Below, piece after piece: positions 1 to 8,643 of a stretch of DNA of 39,869 nt. The notes beneath the pieces are model-generated. The model searched no databases. It worked only from the letters and a program-made list of their open reading frames with translations, and was not told where the DNA came from. Positions within the stretch are counted from its first letter, which is position 1; each line of letters opens with the position of its first letter. The translations under genes were made by a program, and so were the position numbers. This DNA comes from Gemmatimonadota bacterium (GTDB taxonomy: Bacteria > Gemmatimonadota > Gemmatimonadetes > Longimicrobiales > Gaopeijiaceae), in contig JAPPNN010000024.1 in assembly GCA_028873815.1 (NCBI GenBank), forward strand, positions 1 to 39,869, read 5' to 3'.

Positions 1-25
1 GGCCTACTCAGTAGACCTTGGTGGA

Positions 26-2614
26 TTACACTGGAACATGTGTGCCGAGTTCGGCAGGGATCGATCCCCCCAGTCCGTCGGTACTCGCAAGATTGAGTCT
101 TCTGAGGTTGGTGAGCCTCCCGATTTCGGGCGGAATCTCGCCGGTGAGGGGATTGAACGTGAGGCGCAGCTCCTCCAGTTGGGACAGATTGCCGATGGCG
201 GCCGGGATTGAACCGACGAGCGCGTTGGCCGCCAGGTCCAGTTCCCGCAGCCGGGACAAATTGCCCAGTTCTACAGGAATGCGCCCCGAAAGATTGTTGG
301 ATACCAACCGCAGCTCCACGACCCTCCCTGCGCCGTCCACCCCGACGCCGTGCCAGTCACCGAGTGCCGCGTCCGTCAACCAGCCGGTGCTGCGATTCCA
401 GTTCGGTCCGCCGAGGGCTCGGTACAGCGATTCCAGAACCGCGCGATCGTCGCGCGCCTCGCACTCCAGACCGCTGCCCTCGTGAGACGACACCGTATTC
501 AGCCATTCCTGAAACCCCCCGTCGACCGGCGCACACAGGCTGGTGTTGGCGTAGTGGAGTGCCCTCAGGGTGACCTGGGTGAGCGACAGCGGCAGAGGAC
601 CGGAGAGCGTGTTACCACCGATCCGGAGCGTGGTCAGGCGGGAAAGATCGCCAAGCGTTGACGGAAGCGTGCCTGACAACCCGTTGCGGCGCAGATCGAG
701 TTCCTGGACGTAACCAAGAGAGTCCGTGACGACTCCGTACCACCCATCGAGCGGCTGGCCGGCCAGCCAACCGTCGGATCTGGTCCAGCCGGTGCCACCG
801 GCAGACTCGTGGAGCCGCTCGAGCACCGCAGCATCGCCTGCGTTACAGTAGCCTCCCTTCGTGTCGTCGATACGGCCCAGCCACGACACGAAACGCGTCG
901 TCCCCGGCGCGCAGAGACCCAGATTGTCTTCAAAGTAGAACCGTCTCAAATCGAGCCGCAGCAGACTGGCGGGGACCGGGCCCAGCAGGAGGTTGCGGTG
1001 GAGTCCGAGATACCTCAGGCCGGTCAGGTTGCCAAGCTCGGGCGGAAGCTCGCCGCTGAGGGTATTCAACTGCAGGCTCAGTGATTCCAGCTGTGTGAGC
1101 TGCCCGAGGTCTCGCGGGATCGCGCCCGTCAGGTGATTGTTTTCGAGTGCCAGGTATCGCAGGCTCGATACATTGCTGATCTCCGGCGGAATGGGACCGA
1201 CCAACCCATTGTGGGCGAGCGACAGGTATCGTAGTTGACGTAGTTGCCCCAGCTCGGGCGGAATTGGTCCGGTCAACCCTCTGTCGTCAGTCACCAATTC
1301 AAGGTGCTGCAGGTGCGACAAACCACCGAGTTCCAGCGGCACAACACCGTGCAGTCCGTTGAACCCCAGGTCCAGACGCTGCACCCGTCCACCGGCATCG
1401 GTCGTGACGCCGTACCATTGGTTGAGAGGCGTTTCGGTGAGCCAGTTCGTGTTGTTGTTCCAGTTCGGTCCGTCGGTGGCTTCGTACAGCCGCACCAGGA
1501 TCTCGCGATCAGTGAGCTGACCACATTCCGCGCCAGTGCCGGCGTGGGACGCGATTCCGGAGAGCCAGTCCCGGAACCTTTCGTAGGGCGGGACGCACAA
1601 CCCGGTGTCGGCGTAGCGAAACTCTGTGAGCGACAGGTCCAGAAGCGACCGCGGCAGCGGGCCGGAAAGCGTGTTGTCGCTGATCCTGAGCGAGGTGAGC
1701 CCGGTAGCGCCGGCGAGTTCCGGCGGGAGCGGGCCGGTCAGTGTGTTGTGATCGACGTGAAGGTACTGCAGCCGATCGAGGTCGCCGACCTCGGGTGGGA
1801 TCCGGCCCGTGAGATTGTTGCGTGAGAGCGCCAGCCCGATCACGCGGCCTGACGCATCGGCTTCGACGCCGTGCCATTCGCCGACCGGGGCGCTGCCAAG
1901 CCAGTTGGTGGCGTTCGTCCAGTCTGCCCCCAACGTCGTCTCGTAAAGCGTTTCCAGAGTGCGCCGATCCGGGGAATCGGACGAAGTGGCTACAGTGATC
2001 TCGGCGGTTGCTGAAGCGCTGCCGGCAGAGGCCGTGATCGTTGCCGTGCCGTTGCCGACGGCGGTGACCAACCCCGAGCCGTCCACGGTTGCCACGGACG
2101 CGTCGCTCGACGACCAGGAGAATTGCGCGTCGGTCAGCTCGTACCCGTTCGCGTCGAACGCCCTGGCCGCCAGCCTGACCGTGTCTCCCAGAACCGCAAG
2201 CGTCGCTTCGTCCGGTTCTACCACCACCGAGTCGGCCGTCTGCATCACCGTCACGACCGCCATCCCCGACGCGCTTCCGGCCGCAGCCGTGATCGTTGCC
2301 GTGCCGTTGCCGACGGCTGTCACCAGACCCGAGGCGTCTATTGTTGCCACCGCCGCGTCGCTGGACGCCCAAGTCACCGTGGCCCCAGCCATTGCCTGAC
2401 CGTTCTGGTCGCGCACGCTGGCCGTCAGCTGAACGGTCTCGCCCAATGCGGTCAGCTGCGACGTGGCCGGGCTCACGGTCACGGTCGTGGGCCGGGGAGG
2501 ATCGGGCGGCGGTCGGGGCGGTGGCGCCGTGGCACCGTCGCCGCAACTGGCGGCCCAGGCGAGGACCGCGAGTACCGCGAAGAGGGGGATGGAAACCCGA
2601 CCCCGCCTCATCAC
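26..2614 (-). CDS. Ig-like (Big_2) and leucine-rich-repeat surface lipoprotein
   Basis: Predicted outer-surface lipoprotein for adhesion or ligand binding; no enzymatic motif is seen. Residues 1-24 form a lipoprotein signal (basic start, hydrophobic stretch, lipobox WAASC with Cys24), followed by a Pro-rich linker. Two Big_2 Ig-like domains follow (about 42-125 and 128-208), nearly identical around GLVTAVGNGTATITA. The rest is four repeats of one module: an acidic-aromatic cap (for example ATDGPNWNNNTNWL ... WYGVTTDAGGRV) followed by plant-type LRRs (LxxNxLxGxIPPELGxLxxL). The first three modules end in a Cys-containing cap (LCxPxxxxFxxWL...C); the fourth stops at an LRR with no cap, so the C-terminus may be truncated. 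It is the last gene of a minus-strand run, 75 bases after the beta-propeller gene. The family is clear; the ligand is unknown. Confidence 0.85.
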   Translation of the reverse strand: MMRRGRVSIPLFAVLAVLAWAASCGDGATAPPPRPPPDPPRPTTVTVSPATSQLTALGETVQLTASVRDQNGQAMAGATVTWASSDAAVATIDASGLVTAVGNGTATITAAAGSASGMAVVTVMQTADSVVVEPDEATLAVLGDTVRLAARAFDANGYELTDAQFSWSSSDASVATVDGSGLVTAVGNGTATITASAGSASATAEITVATSSDSPDRRTLETLYETTLGADWTNATNWLGSAPVGEWHGVEADASGRVIGLALSRNNLTGRIPPEVGDLDRLQYLHVDHNTLTGPLPPELAGATGLTSLRISDNTLSGPLPRSLLDLSLTEFRYADTGLCVPPYERFRDWLSGIASHAGTGAECGQLTDREILVRLYEATDGPNWNNNTNWLTETPLNQWYGVTTDAGGRVQRLDLGFNGLHGVVPLELGGLSHLQHLELVTDDRGLTGPIPPELGQLRQLRYLSLAHNGLVGPIPPEISNVSSLRYLALENNHLTGAIPRDLGQLTQLESLSLQLNTLSGELPPELGNLTGLRYLGLHRNLLLGPVPASLLRLDLRRFYFEDNLGLCAPGTTRFVSWLGRIDDTKGGYCNAGDAAVLERLHESAGGTGWTRSDGWLAGQPLDGWYGVVTDSLGYVQELDLRRNGLSGTLPSTLGDLSRLTTLRIGGNTLSGPLPLSLTQVTLRALHYANTSLCAPVDGGFQEWLNTVSSHEGSGLECEARDDRAVLESLYRALGGPNWNRSTGWLTDAALGDWHGVGVDGAGRVVELRLVSNNLSGRIPVELGNLSRLRELDLAANALVGSIPAAIGNLSQLEELRLTFNPLTGEIPPEIGRLTNLRRLNLASTDGLGGSIPAELGTHVPV

Positions 2615-2689
2615 GACATACCCGTTCCCATGTGCCCAACCTGTCGCGCGAGAGCGTCAAACGCAACAAGAAGGGGACAGAAACGCTTA

Positions 2690-3943
2690 CTACCGGCCCG
2701 GATCGCCCCCCCGATCCAGCGGGATCATGACCACCGACTGCACGTCGAATTCGTCCCGGTAGCGCCCGAGCACGTAATCGGTGCCGATCTCGAAGACGTG
2801 GAGGCCGGGCGGCGTGGCGACCTCGCCCAGCCACACGCCCTGCTCATCGAACACGTACCAGGAAGGCTCCACCTCCCAGGGGGCTCGGTAGCGCTCGGCC
2901 CAGAGATTCCGGTCCGCGTCGAGAATGAGGCGCCGGTACACGGGGATTCGCGCAGGGAACGGGACCTCGCGCAGGTAGCGGTTCCAGGCCGTGGGCTCGA
3001 CATAGCGGGGTGCGGCGGAACTGGCCTCGCGGAACCGCCTCCTGTCCTGATCGGACACCGGACGCTCCGGAGCCGCCCAGCGGACCAAGCGGGACAGCGT
3101 GCCGTCGTGATTCCATCTTCCGATGCCCGGCTCGATTCCCCTTCCGGCGTAGATGTGGTCCTCGCCGCTCGCGTACGCGGGGATTCCGACGGAAAACGGC
3201 AAATACATGCCTGGAGACAGACCCTGAATGCCGTGTTCCCATCTGGAGGACCCGCGCAGGCCGGAGATCGCGTTCATGAACCGGCCGCCGGGGGAATACC
3301 GGCTGAGCGTCCAGACGCCGCCTTCGATTACGTCGCCCGTGCCCAGGCGCACACCGCCGGACGATGTATTCAACACGAGGATCGCTCCATCGGCGAACTG
3401 GGTGTGGGCGGTCGCAGACCCCATGCCCGGCGCCACCTCCACCGGAATGGTCTCCAGCACGTTCCCATCGCGGTCGAACACAGAGATCCGGCTAAGCAGG
3501 TTGTCGGAAGCCCGAATGGTGTCGCCGCTCGCCCACACGTACTGCAGGATTTGGAACTCGCCGGGACCCTCGCCCCGGCCTCCGAAACTCCGGACGAACA
3601 CGCCGGCGGCGTCGAAAAGGCTGATCTGGCTGGCGAGCCGGTCGACCGCGACGATCGTCCCGTCGTCCATGCGAAACGCTTGCGAGACGCCCTGGAACAT
3701 GTAGTTGAGGTCGCCGGACTCATCGCCGATGGTCAGGGCGGGTTCGCTGGCGAGGCGCCAGCCGGTGCCGGGGGGCCAGGCCGGGCTGGTGGTCTCGACG
3801 ATGAGGACACCAGCGCTGTCGGTGACGGTGGAGGGCGGCTGGGGGGAGAGGGCGTGGGGGGTGGTGGACAGGGTGAGGATGGCGGCGAAGGCCAGGGTCA
3901 AAGCGGCCGTGCGGCCTCGGAGGGAGGGGCGACTTTGTGACAT
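2690..3943 (-). CDS. exported 6-bladed beta-propeller protein
   Basis: The start at 3943 is chosen because GGAGG lies 8-9 bases upstream and residues 1-29 (MSQSRPSLRGR then a hydrophobic run ending THALS) form a Sec signal peptide; an upstream in-frame start would overlap the preceding gene. The mature part is NHL/6-bladed beta-propeller-like: a DGTIVAVDR blade start, and FGGRGEGPGEF at about residues 117-127, the hallmark of this family. The role is unknown; such proteins are numerous in Gemmatimonadota and related phyla and are thought to bind ligands in the envelope. It starts 19 bases after the stop of the upstream one-helix membrane gene, so the two are probably co-transcribed. Two more members of the family lie at 7187 and 35982. 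Confidence 0.82.
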   Translation of the reverse strand: MSQSRPSLRGRTAALTLAFAAILTLSTTPHALSPQPPSTVTDSAGVLIVETTSPAWPPGTGWRLASEPALTIGDESGDLNYMFQGVSQAFRMDDGTIVAVDRLASQISLFDAAGVFVRSFGGRGEGPGEFQILQYVWASGDTIRASDNLLSRISVFDRDGNVLETIPVEVAPGMGSATAHTQFADGAILVLNTSSGGVRLGTGDVIEGGVWTLSRYSPGGRFMNAISGLRGSSRWEHGIQGLSPGMYLPFSVGIPAYASGEDHIYAGRGIEPGIGRWNHDGTLSRLVRWAAPERPVSDQDRRRFREASSAAPRYVEPTAWNRYLREVPFPARIPVYRRLILDADRNLWAERYRAPWEVEPSWYVFDEQGVWLGEVATPPGLHVFEIGTDYVLGRYRDEFDVQSVVMIPLDRGGDPGR

Positions 3944-3962
3944 GGTTGGGCCTCCAGGTGCC

Positions 3963-4661
3963 TCAGTTGCCCCCTTCGACATTCAGATCGTGAATGACCT
4001 CCCCGCCCCGCCAAAACGTCAGACCGAGAAACGGCTCGTCGTGGTATGGCATGGAGCCCTCAGGTCCCTTGCCTAGAAACATGAAGTCTCCGCCTTCGTT
4101 CAGGTAGACACCGACCATCCCCTCGTCGTACGCGATAAGGGAAACAGCCTCGCCATGACTCGAATCGAGGCCCAAAGCGACGTAATCGCTGTCCTCGCGG
4201 CTGAGCACGCCAAAGCCCCCCCGTTCGAATCCGATGCGATCATGGACCACCAGACCCGTGGACGGCGCGATGCGCTTGCCTACGTGCGGATCGGGAGTCT
4301 CTTCACCGAGAATGAGCCGGTCAAAACCGTTCTCGTTGAGAATGACCAGTCCGTTGGTCCCATGTTCGTATTCCTGGTAGGCGTCCATATAGGCGTCTAT
4401 GTCCGGGTGCTGAGGTCCCCACAACTCACGCAGTCGAGCTGGATCGGTGCGAACACGGTTGGCTGCCTCGGGTATCGGCGCGCCGAGGAGGATCCGTTCG
4501 CGCCCGGCTTCGTCCTCGATGATCAGCCCGCGGGTGCGCAGCACACCGTCCGTGGTCGGGCCGCTCCTGAAAAACAGGACGACCAGCGCAACGGTCATCA
4601 GGACGGCATATGCCTGGAGCCAACGGACCGCGCGTGTCAGTCGTTCGGGATTCGTACTCAC
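3963..4661 (-). CDS. membrane-anchored beta-repeat protein, function unknown
   Basis: The start is GTG at 4661, preceded by AAGGAGG five bases upstream, a near-perfect ribosome site; an ATG 21 codons further upstream lacks one. The protein (232 aa) has one N-terminal transmembrane helix (about residues 15-32, LQAYAVLMTVALVVLFF) and a soluble domain built of recurring units of the type GLIIEDEAGRERILLG / GLVILNENGFDRLILG / GLVVHDRIGFERGGFG, which suggests a small beta-solenoid or beta-prism. Each unit has a hydrophobic strand, an acidic-Gly turn and an ERxxLG-like strand. It is the first gene of the minus-strand run with the propeller and LRR lipoprotein and is divergent from vapBC. No enzymatic motif was recognised. 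Confidence 0.72.
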   Translation of the reverse strand: MSTNPERLTRAVRWLQAYAVLMTVALVVLFFRSGPTTDGVLRTRGLIIEDEAGRERILLGAPIPEAANRVRTDPARLRELWGPQHPDIDAYMDAYQEYEHGTNGLVILNENGFDRLILGEETPDPHVGKRIAPSTGLVVHDRIGFERGGFGVLSREDSDYVALGLDSSHGEAVSLIAYDEGMVGVYLNEGGDFMFLGKGPEGSMPYHDEPFLGLTFWRGGEVIHDLNVEGGN

Positions 4662-4741
4662 CAGATCCTCCTTCGGCAGGTGTAGTTTTCCCATGGGGAT
4701 CGATGCGGACAACTCGTAGGACAACGTTGGTGACGGAATAG

Positions 4742-4782
4742 TTGCACGGAGTGGGCCTGGGCCGCTACACTGTGTAACACAG
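4742..4782 (+). promoter_or_regulatory. vapBC promoter with palindromic operator
   Basis: TTGCAC (4742-4747) and TACACT (4766-4771) are 18 bases apart, a good sigma-70-like pair. The -10 box runs into the odd palindrome CTGTGTAACACAG (4770-4782). An operator overlapping the -10/start region is the standard place for a VapB-type antitoxin to bind. The vapB start is 20 bases further on. Confidence 0.6.
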
Positions 4783-4801
4783 AAACTGTGAGACTGTATT
4801 C

Positions 4802-5131
4802 GTGCGAAACATCACCGTAGCCGTTGACGAGGAGACCCATCGCCGCGCCCGCGTCCGGGCGGCGGAACTGGATACGTCGGTGTCGGCGCTGGTGCGGGAG
4901 TTCCTGCGGCGTCTCGCGCCCCGCGGCCGCCGGAGCGAGAGACTGAAGTCTCAACCCCTCGAATCCGCGCTCGAGCGCAGGCGCAGGCTGTTTGACGAGG
5001 TCTTCGCGGACTTTGACGCGCGTGGGGTTGGGCTGCGCATGGCCGACAATCTCCCGCGCGAGGCCGTCCACGACCGTTCCGCGACCGGTCCCGCGGCAGA
5101 TCCGGCCAGTCGTCCCCAACACGACGGCTGA
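4802..5131 (+). CDS. VapB-type ribbon-helix-helix antitoxin
   Basis: Antitoxin and probable autorepressor of the adjacent PIN-domain toxin. The N-terminus (RNITVAVDEETHRRARVRAA, then ELDTSVSALVREFLRRL) is a ribbon-helix-helix DNA-binding domain: a beta strand, helix, turn, helix. The C-terminal 60 residues are charged and poorly ordered, where VapB proteins usually wrap the toxin. The start is GTG at 4802; no strong ribosome site is visible and the leader is short. The toxin gene begins 9 bases after the stop. It is longer (109 aa) than the usual 70-90 aa. Confidence 0.82.
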   Translation: MRNITVAVDEETHRRARVRAAELDTSVSALVREFLRRLAPRGRRSERLKSQPLESALERRRRLFDEVFADFDARGVGLRMADNLPREAVHDRSATGPAADPASRPQHDG

Positions 5132-5140
5132 TCAACCAGG

Positions 5141-5545
5141 GTGCGCTTCGTCGACACGAACGTGCTGCTCTATGCGGCGAGCGTTCTCCCTGAAGAAGAG
5201 GCCAGGCGTATTCGAGCGCGGGAGCTCCTGAGCGAGCCGAATCTTGCCGTATCGGTGCAGGTTCTCCAGGAGTTCTACCACCAGGCGACCCGCGCCACCC
5301 GACCCGGTCGACTCTCCGACAACGACGCCATGCGCTTCCTCGAGCCGGTGTTGGAGATGCGAGTCCAGAACGTGACGCTCGGCGTGTTCCGGGATGCGGT
5401 TTCGATACGGCGGCGCTTCGGCCTTTCCTATTGGGATGCGGCCATTCTCGCTGCCGCCCGGGCGCTCGGCTGCGACGCCGTCTACTCCGAGGACATGAGC
5501 TCCGAGCAGGAATACGGCGGGATTCGAGTCGTCAACCCTTTCTGA
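5141..5545 (+). CDS. VapC-type PIN-domain ribonuclease toxin
   Basis: 134 aa, the usual VapC length. PIN-domain acidic residues are in place: Asp5 in FVDTNVLLY, the Glu in VLQEFYHQ (about residue 45), and the Asp pair near YWDAAILAAARALGCDAVYSED. PIN toxins cut RNA (tRNA or rRNA) using Mg2+ held by these acids. The start is GTG at 5141, 9 bases after vapB, giving the standard antitoxin-toxin order. The pair lies in host-like DNA, apart from the main island. Confidence 0.9.
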   Translation: MRFVDTNVLLYAASVLPEEEARRIRARELLSEPNLAVSVQVLQEFYHQATRATRPGRLSDNDAMRFLEPVLEMRVQNVTLGVFRDAVSIRRRFGLSYWDAAILAAARALGCDAVYSEDMSSEQEYGGIRVVNPF

Positions 5546-5599
5546 ACGCCCACTCCGCTCGGAACCCGCCCGCCGTCCCCTCGGTGACTCGCCGGTTAA

Positions 5600-5654
5600 G
5601 GGAAAACACCCCCACGGCTTGAGGGTTTTCCCTCATGAAATGCAGGGTTTTCCC
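5600..5654. repeat. GGGTTTTCCC repeats, operator-like
   Basis: Between vapC and the next gene there is GGGAAAACACCC (5600-5611), then GGGTTTTCCC at 5623-5632 and again at 5645-5654. The last two are 22 bases apart, two helical turns, and are followed by related tails (tcATGAaATGC and gctaATGAgcccgaAATGC). The first copy is in reverse orientation and could pair with the second to form a hairpin. This fits either a transcription-factor site upstream of the 5773 gene or a terminator after vapC. Confidence 0.45.
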
Positions 5655-5772
5655 GCTAATGAGCCCGAAATGCGTTGCCGAGAATTGGTGTATGCCGGAT
5701 CGGACGCCCCGGTCCGGCCGACTGAGACGGGCCGCGCGATGACGATTCGGCCCGGAAACAAGGAGGCACACC

Positions 5773-6402
5773 ATGTCCGCACGCACCGTTCCCGCAATCG
5801 TTCTCACGCTCGCTCTGGTGGCGGCCTGCGCCGAGGACCCGGCCGCACCAGCTTACCAGCCCCCGGACGAGCCCGCTCAGGCACTCACGCAGGACGAGGC
5901 CGTGGCACTGTTCCGCGGAATCACCCGGCTGTCGCTCAACGACGAAGCCAACCCCATCCACCCCGGCAGCGTCATGGTCCAGTGTCCGCAGGGGGGAGAG
6001 GTCGAAGTGATCGAGACTATCGATGAGTTTCAGGCGGAAGGCGATGCGGAGGGGGCGGACGTAAGCCTCACGATCGTGCCGATCGCGTGCCGGATGAGCA
6101 ATCAGGGCTACGCGTTCCTGGTGGACGGTGATCCGAGCCTCCGCTCCGACCTGCACTTGGAGACCGGCACGCCAGGATTCGGGGAGGTCGTCAGGATCCA
6201 GGGCTCGATCACCGGTGGCCTGGGCTGGCAACTGAACCTGCGTTCAGGAAGCTGTCAGATCGACGGCCTGGTAGAGGCGACGGCGAGTGTGGTTCCCGAC
6301 CGCGACAACTCGGCAACGGGCTATTTCCACGGGTCGGTGTGCGGCCACGAGGTGAAGATCGACATGTCGCAGTCGCTGATGCCGCTGAACTTCCCGATCT
6401 GA
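5773..6402 (+). CDS. lipoprotein, function unknown
   Basis: The start ATG at 5773 follows AAGGAGG at a suitable distance. Residues 1-19 give a lipoprotein signal with lipobox LVAAC. After a Pro-rich linker comes a domain with a DEAVALFRGI-type helix and several beta strands; Cys pairs (VQCPQGG, IACRMS, GSCQIDG, SVCGHE) suggest disulfides in an exported protein. No family recognised. It lies 41 bases ahead of another lipoprotein gene, so the two probably form an operon. Confidence 0.75.
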   Translation: MSARTVPAIVLTLALVAACAEDPAAPAYQPPDEPAQALTQDEAVALFRGITRLSLNDEANPIHPGSVMVQCPQGGEVEVIETIDEFQAEGDAEGADVSLTIVPIACRMSNQGYAFLVDGDPSLRSDLHLETGTPGFGEVVRIQGSITGGLGWQLNLRSGSCQIDGLVEATASVVPDRDNSATGYFHGSVCGHEVKIDMSQSLMPLNFPI

Positions 6403-6443
6403 CCCGCGGATCCGGGTAATTCCGGTTGGGGAAGGAGGTCGCC

Positions 6444-7118
6444 ATGTTCCGGGGTATCCGTGGTCTCGCGCTTGCGCTGGTGGCGGTTGCCGGTTGTACT
6501 GACCTCATCGATACCACGCCGCCGCTTTGTGGTTCGCCGCAGCCGATCTGGGCGATCAGCCAGCATTCGATGACCTACCTCTCGTGCTTCGATCACCCGT
6601 ACGCCTGGGACGACGCCGGTGTCCGCCATCGCGGGCATAGCTCTGATACGACGGTCGTTACCGTGACCAACAAGATCCCGGATCCCGGATCAGCGCCGTA
6701 CGAAGACAACATACTCGTCCTCACTGGTCACAAACCGGGCACTGCCGTGATCACCATCGAAGCGATCGCTTCCGGTGGGGTACAGCGGCACGTCCATCCG
6801 ATTACGGTGCGGCTGGCTTTGGAGACGGAAATCACCCGATGCGATGCCGAGCCAATCCCCGGGGTCGAGGGAGCGACGCAGTTGGCGATGGATGCGTGGG
6901 GGAAATCGAATGCCAATCTGAAGAACCTCAACGTGACGGGCGTGGCTGGCCGAGACACGGTGATGCACGTCTTCACGGAGCTCATGGCGGCCTTTACCCG
7001 CGCTGAATGGTCCGTCAAGGCGGCAGGCGGGCCGATGCCGCAGGAACCCGTGCAGTGCGCTCTGACCATTGAGTTCGAGACGCACGGTCATGGGGTACCG
7101 CAGACTGAGGGGAATTAG
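6444..7118 (+). CDS. lipoprotein, function unknown
   Basis: The ATG at 6444 is chosen over an earlier TTG because GGAGG lies 5-6 bases before it. The signal sequence ends in lipobox VAVAGC (Cys about residue 16). The first half contains VTVTNKIPDPG ... LVLTGHKPGTAVITIEA, resembling an Ig-like Big_2-type domain; the second half (MDAWGKSNANLKNL ... AAFTRAEWSVKAAGG) looks helical. No enzyme motif. It probably shares a transcript with the preceding lipoprotein. Confidence 0.72.
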   Translation: MFRGIRGLALALVAVAGCTDLIDTTPPLCGSPQPIWAISQHSMTYLSCFDHPYAWDDAGVRHRGHSSDTTVVTVTNKIPDPGSAPYEDNILVLTGHKPGTAVITIEAIASGGVQRHVHPITVRLALETEITRCDAEPIPGVEGATQLAMDAWGKSNANLKNLNVTGVAGRDTVMHVFTELMAAFTRAEWSVKAAGGPMPQEPVQCALTIEFETHGHGVPQTEGN

Positions 7119-7144
7119 CAATCCGTGAAATCGCCCCATAGCTT
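7115..7144 (+). promoter_or_regulatory. promoter-like block before beta-propeller gene
   Basis: TTAGCA (7115-7120) and TAGCTT (7139-7144) are 18 bases apart, within the block CCCCATAGCTTGACCC. The same block with a box at the same 18-base spacing occurs at 8614-8643, and in both cases the start codon is 50-51 bases from CATAG. Repetition at fixed distance supports a promoter, although the boxes are far from consensus. Confidence 0.45.
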
Positions 7145-7186
7145 GACCCGGCTGATTCGCCCTTCCCGGCTCACTTTGGACAACCC

Positions 7187-8368
7187 ATGCGCAGTATTTC
7201 AATCCCGGTAATCGCTTGCGCCGCGATGCTCCTCGCCGCCAGCCCAGCCCTCGCCTCGCCGGCCAGCCCGCTCGCATTCCAGACTGTGGTCGAGAGTGAC
7301 GGCCCTCGCGATCCCGACCTGATCCTGGCCGACGAACCGCTTGTGCGGATCGGCGTCATCGACGGCGACCTCGAGTACATCTTCGGCAACGTGACCGGCG
7401 CGGTCCGCCTGGACGACGGGAGCGTCGTTGTTGTGGACGAGCAGAGTTACAACGTCCGCAGGTACGACTCGAGCGGCCGGCACATGTGGACCAGCGGACG
7501 GCACGGTGAGGGGCCCGGCGAGTACGGGGGACTCCGGCTGCTGCGGGGCTGTCCGGGGGCGGCGATCACGGTGTTCGACTGGCACCTGGACCGGATCACC
7601 CAACTGGATCAGGACGGGGAAGTGACGGACACGCGGCCGCTCATCTCGGAAGGAGTGAGCCCCTACAGCCTACCCGCATGTACGCCTGACGGGGATCTGG
7701 TTTTCACCCCGTGGCCGGACTTCGACCGGACGGTGGCCCCGGGTGAGCATCACCGCTGGCAAATGGAGTTGCGTTTGGCGCGGGACGGGGGCCACGTCGG
7801 CCTGCGTTCCGGGATCGCCGGGGCGGAGCGCACCCGGTCTCGCGGCGGCGAGGCTCCCAGAACGTGGGGACGGACCATGGTGTTCGCGGTCGCGCCGACC
7901 GGTGTCTGGTATGGGTCGGGCGACGACTATGAACTCGAGCATGTGGACTGGACCGGCCGCGTGACCGGCATCGCGCGCTGGGCCGGGCCGGACTTGACGG
8001 TCACGCGCGAGCACCTGGACAGATACCTGGACTCTCGGCTGGCCCGCTACGAAGATCCCGCAGACCGGCGGCGCTTCGAAAGGCGGTGGCCCGACATCAG
8101 GGACGCGTTGCCGGAGCAGTTTCCGGCGTACGAAGCTCTGGTGACCCTGCCGGACGGCAGCATGTGGGTGACGACCTACGGCTCGCGGTCACCGGAGCAG
8201 GAACTGCACCTGCTTGACGCGGATGGCGTGTGGATTCGCCGCGCCACGATGCCTGCCGGTTCGACCGTCCTCGACGCGGGTCCGGACTGGGTGGTCCTCG
8301 GCCAGCGCGGTGAGCTGGATGTGCCGATGGTGGCGGTCCATCGGTTGGTGGAACGCGGGGGGGAGTGA
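7187..8368 (+). CDS. exported 6-bladed beta-propeller protein
   Basis: Residues 1-24 are a Sec signal peptide (ACAAMLLAASPALA, cleavage before SPAS). The mature protein has LDDGSVVVVDEQSYNVRRYD and GRHGEGPGEYGGL (about residues 104-116), the family signature, then further blades ending FPAYEALVTLPDGSMWV. It is the same architecture and length class as the genes at 2690 and 35982. No catalytic residues are visible; a ligand-binding envelope role is inferred. The ribosome site is weak. Confidence 0.82.
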   Translation: MRSISIPVIACAAMLLAASPALASPASPLAFQTVVESDGPRDPDLILADEPLVRIGVIDGDLEYIFGNVTGAVRLDDGSVVVVDEQSYNVRRYDSSGRHMWTSGRHGEGPGEYGGLRLLRGCPGAAITVFDWHLDRITQLDQDGEVTDTRPLISEGVSPYSLPACTPDGDLVFTPWPDFDRTVAPGEHHRWQMELRLARDGGHVGLRSGIAGAERTRSRGGEAPRTWGRTMVFAVAPTGVWYGSGDDYELEHVDWTGRVTGIARWAGPDLTVTREHLDRYLDSRLARYEDPADRRRFERRWPDIRDALPEQFPAYEALVTLPDGSMWVTTYGSRSPEQELHLLDADGVWIRRATMPAGSTVLDAGPDWVVLGQRGELDVPMVAVHRLVERGGE

Positions 8369-8507
8369 GAGGGCCCTGATCGCGGGTCTCGTAGGCACCG
8401 TGCACCTCCGTTCCCTTGATGAGTAGGTACTTCCCAGGGTATTTCTGACGAAGTTCCTCCTGGTTTTCCTTCAGGTATTCACGCTCCACAGCCAGTTGGT
8501 CTGCCAT
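8369..8507 (-). pseudogene. truncated DUF5678-like gene remnant
   Basis: Starting from the ATG at 8507, preceded by AAAGGAG at good distance, the minus strand reads MADQLAVEREYLKENQEEL then RQKYPGKYLLIKGTEVHGAY. This resembles the small DUF5678 domain (a KY..KYLLIK..EV.G pattern). About 46 codons in, the frame runs into the 3' end of the oppositely oriented beta-propeller gene and continues as non-coding-looking sequence for 270 bases. A functional gene overlapping that far is unlikely, so this is read as a 5' fragment left after a deletion or rearrangement. Confidence 0.5.
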
Positions 8508-8613
8508 CCGGCCACTCCTTTCCGTCAAAATCGACTACCAAGCCTGCGGTTGGCATGGCGCGCGTAAACGTAGCAGACGGCTATCAGGGTTTCCATCATC
8601 GTCCCCCCTCCGC

Positions 8614-8643
8614 TTGTCCCCCCCTCCGCCCTCCCCATAGCTT
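8614..8643 (+). promoter_or_regulatory. promoter-like block before sortilin/BNR gene
   Basis: TTGTCC (8614-8619) and TAGCTT (8638-8643), 18 bases apart, inside CCCCATAGCTTGACCC, the twin of the block at 7115-7144. The distance to the GTG at 8687 (51 bases from CATAG) matches that of the other gene (50), which also helps to fix the start codon. Confidence 0.45.

Noticed and set aside
2123..3940. A 605-codon plus-strand frame across the propeller and LRR genes
   Set aside because: It spans two well-supported minus-strand genes and their joint; composition is Arg/Gly-rich and without domains.
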